A stretch of 64,000 nt of DNA from Anoplolepis gracilipes. Taxonomy: Eukaryota; Arthropoda; Insecta; Hymenoptera; Formicidae. Both the position numbers and the translations under genes were made by a program. The DNA lies in the NCBI RefSeq assembly GCF_047496725.1, contig NC_132984.1, positions 4,165,001 through 4,229,000 on the forward strand. Reading direction: 5' to 3'. The notes under the pieces were generated by a model. The model searched no databases. It worked only from the letters and a program-made list of their open reading frames with translations, and was not told the DNA's origin. Position 1 is the first letter of the stretch. Each line of letters starts with the position of its first letter. This document shows positions 62,104-64,000 of the stretch, piece by piece.

Positions 62104-63850
62104 CGCTTTCCACGGTGCAAAACCGTCGGAGTACGGGCTAAATGAAGAGGAAGTAGGTAAGGAAGCAGGCAAGGCCCCGCCTATCGGGTGTTCTTGATAT
62201 CTATGATAGCGGATCGAATTTAGCTGCGGTAGACTGTCGATGATGATTAATTGACCTGTTGGAATCTAACAATATTTGTGCTGGAATATTTGTGATGCGT
62301 TCTCTGGATTGTAAACTCGAATTGTTCAATCGGTCAGAATATTTCTTCGACTTTAATTCGTGAACTTTCTTTACCACCTTGCAAAAGGGAATTTATACTT
62401 TTGTTGAACAGTTTGAAAAATTACTAATATATTGTTTGAAATTCTCTAAAGAGATATATCAAAGATTATTTATACAGATTTGTTTTTTCTTTTTTTTTTT
62501 TTGTTTTTTTTTGTTTTTTTTTGTTTGAAATCAGTCTTTGAACTTTAATTTTTTTATTTTTTTATTGATATCACAGTTTTAAGAAAAATCGGCAGTCTAC
62601 TATATATCTTTAATGTAACACTTGTTTTTATTTGTTTTTTCATTAATTCTTTCTGGAATTGTGCCCGTTCAATGTTTCTTCAGTATTTATTTCCAGATAT
62701 TTAATCAACGAAATTGTTGCTCGAAGAGCATCATATGCTGGTAAAAAAAAGATTTAATTTTGTTATTCAGAAAAGTTTAAGAAAAATAAATGTTTAACAA
62801 TTTGAGTGCAAGTGATATGTATTGAGATAATACACTATAATATTAAGTGTTGTAATATAAATTTTATATAAAATGATTCTCAAATCCAACATCGAATCTA
62901 AAATCCTATATATGAAAAATCGTAAAAATTATGAAACTTATAAATCATAAAATATGAATCATTATCATAAAAATTATAAAATTATAAAAATTATAAAATC
63001 ATAAAAATTATGAAATAAGCAGTTATAACAATTATTACAGGTTACATAATTGTTATATAAAATTATCTATTCTTATGTAAATTTTATATGATACATTTTC
63101 AGTTATATATATATTAGTTTTATTAAATTATTATTATATTAAATTAAAAATTTAATTATTATATTATATTAAGTTAAAAATTATATTTTTTGTAATACTG
63201 CATCTATGAGCGGATTCTAATCGTAAGAATGTTATAATATGTTTCATTTATCTTTTCATTTGTCTTTCTCTCGAATCGGAAAGTTTAATATACATACATA
63301 TATGGACTCAAATTGTTAAGCGACAAAAAGATTGGAACGGCGCTTTAATTAATCGAGGCACATTTCTGGTTTTTCGATGTAATATTTAGCATCATTAGCG
63401 AACATACACACGATATAATATCGATTCTAGATGTTGATCGTCACGTTGATGGTCCACAAATCCCTTTAATAATATAATTGAGAATAAATAGTAATCCTCT
63501 TGTGCGAGTACTATTGTAACTATATTATAAATGCTTTTTCCGAAATGCACGAAACATATAGAAGGGGGTGGGTTAAGACTATATATATCAGGTGTAATTT
63601 ATAATTTATTTATATAGTTCGCGTGAGATTACACACATACACAGAGAGAAAAAAAAATAATAAAAGCGAATAAAACGCGCGATATGCTCTATATGGAAAG
63701 AAAATTTGTAAGGCCTTTTGCATAAAAATTAAGCCGTTTTTCATGTGCTCAAGCACATAATGAACAAGTTGTCGTGCCCTCTGTTCCGCAAGCAAAAAAT
63801 TAAAAAAAAAAAGAAAAAATAAAAATCGTACAAGAGAAAGAGAGAGAGAC

Positions 63851-63885
<35 letters not shown>

Positions 63886-64000
63886 TAGAGTAGAATGCTG
63901 TAGAACAGCTGTAGAATGTCTATTCGTCTGGAACAGCTTCGCTGACGGAACTAAACTGATTTCTGGGCACTCCGATACAACTAATCGTAGCGTTATAAAA
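62104..64000 (+). other. Helicase 3' UTR and AT-rich flank
   Basis: No further gene is seen up to the window end. Features: a T-rich block at about 62480-62525, a string of short ATAAAAATTATAAAA-type repeats at about 62915-63015, and a (GA)n tract at about 63836-63893. The last 100 bases become GC-richer, which might announce another transcription unit beyond the window. Confidence 0.5.
63836..63893. repeat. (GA)n tract
   Basis: Imperfect GA repeats over almost 60 bases, seen directly, with a few AA and CA interruptions. Confidence 0.9.

Noticed and set aside
61153..62172. 339-codon open frame antisense to the helicase
   Set aside because: It lies entirely opposite the DEAD-box exon and its translation is Ile/Leu/Arg-rich without any domain; it mirrors the codon structure of the real gene.
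1..64000. CRISPR arrays, tRNA or rRNA genes
   Set aside because: No regularly spaced repeats, no tRNA-type B-box with matching arms and no rRNA-like sequence were noticed by eye; a tRNAscan or Infernal run would be needed to exclude a small RNA gene.

Overview
The window looks like insect nuclear DNA, most probably from a hymenopteran such as an ant. Genes are split into many short exons with GT/AG junctions. Introns and spacers are very AT-rich with long (AT)n runs, while exons and promoter leaders are GC- and CpG-richer. The predicted proteins are animal families. Species assignment is inference. No rRNA, tRNA, CRISPR array or bacterial-style operon was seen. Coding models were joined by hand from splice signals, reading phase and family knowledge; all the well-supported models close in frame.

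Layout left to right: (1) a YTHDC1-type m6A reader, + strand, 1830-4253; (2) a Golgi carbohydrate sulfotransferase, +, 5526-7448; (3) the SUMO E1 subunit UBA2, -, 8137-11337; (4) a head-to-head spacer of short palindromic elements and an (AT)n tract; (5) the large scaffold spinophilin/neurabin, +, 15700-28494 in 17 coding exons, with noncoding first exons from about 12.4 kb; (6) a 5 kb gene-poor stretch with a candidate small ORF; (7) the dynein-assembly factor DNAAF4 (DYX1C1), +, 33401-37003; (8) a PDGF/VEGF-like factor, -, 37158-37809, tail-to-tail with DNAAF4; (9) a 6 kb gap with a direct duplication and a roughly 1 kb near-complete palindrome; (10) a second PDGF/VEGF-like factor, +, 43778-44275, behind a TATA promoter; (11) the nuclear-basket protein TPR/Megator, -, 47197-56118; (12) a promoter spacer of three CCAAT-bearing inverted repeats; (13) a short coiled-coil gene that may be decaying, +, about 57.25-58.09 kb; (14) a p68/DDX5-type DEAD-box helicase (Rm62), +, 59131-62103, followed by a long AT-rich 3' region.

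The genes are mostly unrelated housekeeping or signalling functions and do not form one pathway. Two groupings stand out. The two PDGF/VEGF-like ligands are neighbours and both lack a cysteine that vertebrate VEGF uses in an inter-chain disulfide. Several nuclear genes (m6A reader, SUMO E1, TPR, p68 helicase) share the window, but I see no sign of co-regulation beyond CCAAT-type palindromes at some promoters. I found no convincing entirely new system. The most unusual features are the roughly 1 kb palindrome, the palindromic promoter elements, the 48-residue cysteine-bearing ORF at 29614-29760, and the coiled-coil gene broken into overlapping frames.
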